DNA of 64,000 nt, taken from positions 17,788 to 81,787 of the forward strand of contig CAYPYG010000010.1 of NCBI GenBank assembly GCA_964415175.1, given 5' to 3'. Origin of the DNA: UBA2231 sp964415175. GTDB lineage: Bacteria > Elusimicrobiota > Elusimicrobia > Elusimicrobiales > UBA9959. Positions within the stretch are counted from its first letter, which is position 1; the number at the start of each line of letters is the position of its first letter. Made by a program: the position numbers and the translations under genes. Of the stretch, positions 63,909 to 64,000 are shown in pieces. A model generated the notes under the pieces. It made no database searches. It saw only the letters and a program-made list of their open reading frames with translations, and had not been told where the DNA came from.

Positions 63909-64000
63909 ATGAACCGCATCATCGCAGGAGTTCTCATCATGCTGGCGCCTTGCGCCGCCCTGGCGCAGGAAGCCTCAACCGCCGCGGACCAGGTGCCGAT
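63909..64000 (+). CDS. Secreted protein (partial, 5' end)
   Basis: Only the first 30 codons are inside the window. They encode a clear Sec signal peptide (NRIIAGVLIMLAPCAALAQ, cleavage after ALA) and the start of an Ala/Thr-rich mature region. GGAGG lies 7 nt upstream of the ATG. Family cannot be told. Confidence 0.65.
   Translation, partial: MNRIIAGVLIMLAPCAALAQEASTAADQVP

Overview
The window is 64 kb of a compact, GC-rich bacterial chromosome. The genes suggest a rod-shaped diderm: an mreC-mreD-mrdA-rodA shape operon, a LolB-like outer-membrane lipoprotein domain, heptose-type nucleotide-sugar genes and a Wzx-type flippase. Isoleucine is very often encoded by ATA despite the high GC. A GlnRS, SpoVG, RNase G next to a DUF2344 gene and a membrane CdaA occur together. 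My best guess is Elusimicrobiota or a neighbouring phylum, but no marker here proves it.

Layout. 1-8.7 kb: cell-wall and shape operon ending in an amidase and glutamate racemase, with a DUF2344 gene and RNase G inside. 8.7-12.2 kb: small genes (HicA-like protein, lipoprotein), then ComB, QueC and QueE. 12.3-21.8 kb: secreted phospholipase D, WrbA, GlnRS, PepF, Hpt, FtsH, CdaA and a 31-residue remnant-like CdaR anchor. 21.8-35.9 kb: a tightly coupled nucleotide-sugar and surface-glycan operon (two HldE-like halves, a GmhA-like isomerase, four SDR epimerases/reductases, HAD, APH-like kinase, split transketolase, alcohol dehydrogenase, two methyltransferases, a GT2) meeting a flippase gene tail to tail.

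37.0-43.8 kb looks like a genomic island at a tRNA-Ser(UGA) gene. An 18-bp near-perfect repeat of the tRNA 3' end lies at both edges, and base composition drops, most of all at 41.7-43.7 kb. Its left half is a radical-SAM cassette (secreted NHLP-like protein, radical SAM enzyme, PH-domain membrane protein, secreted hydrolase with two EF-hands) between two copies of a 130-bp structured repeat. Its right half is a reverse-strand trio: two paralogous RX4H (HEPN-like) proteins around a GIY-YIG-like protein. No integrase is visible. These two modules are the best candidates for undescribed systems.

43.9-64 kb returns to housekeeping: glmM-pdxJ-glmS-acpS-nnrD-thiL-tsaE-tsaB-rimI, then a TPR-LolB fusion, ispE, spoVG, tRNA-Gln, a GIY-YIG protein, glmU, prs, rplY and pth (an order reminiscent of the proteobacterial lolB-ispE-tRNA-Gln-prs-rplY-pth block), a stand-alone CcmI/CycH C-terminal-like domain, and a giant coiled-coil protein with a membrane partner.

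Most genes inside operons overlap as ATGA or GTGA. Several transcription units instead begin with a -10 box only 5-12 nt before the ATG and no Shine-Dalgarno sequence, which suggests leaderless mRNAs.
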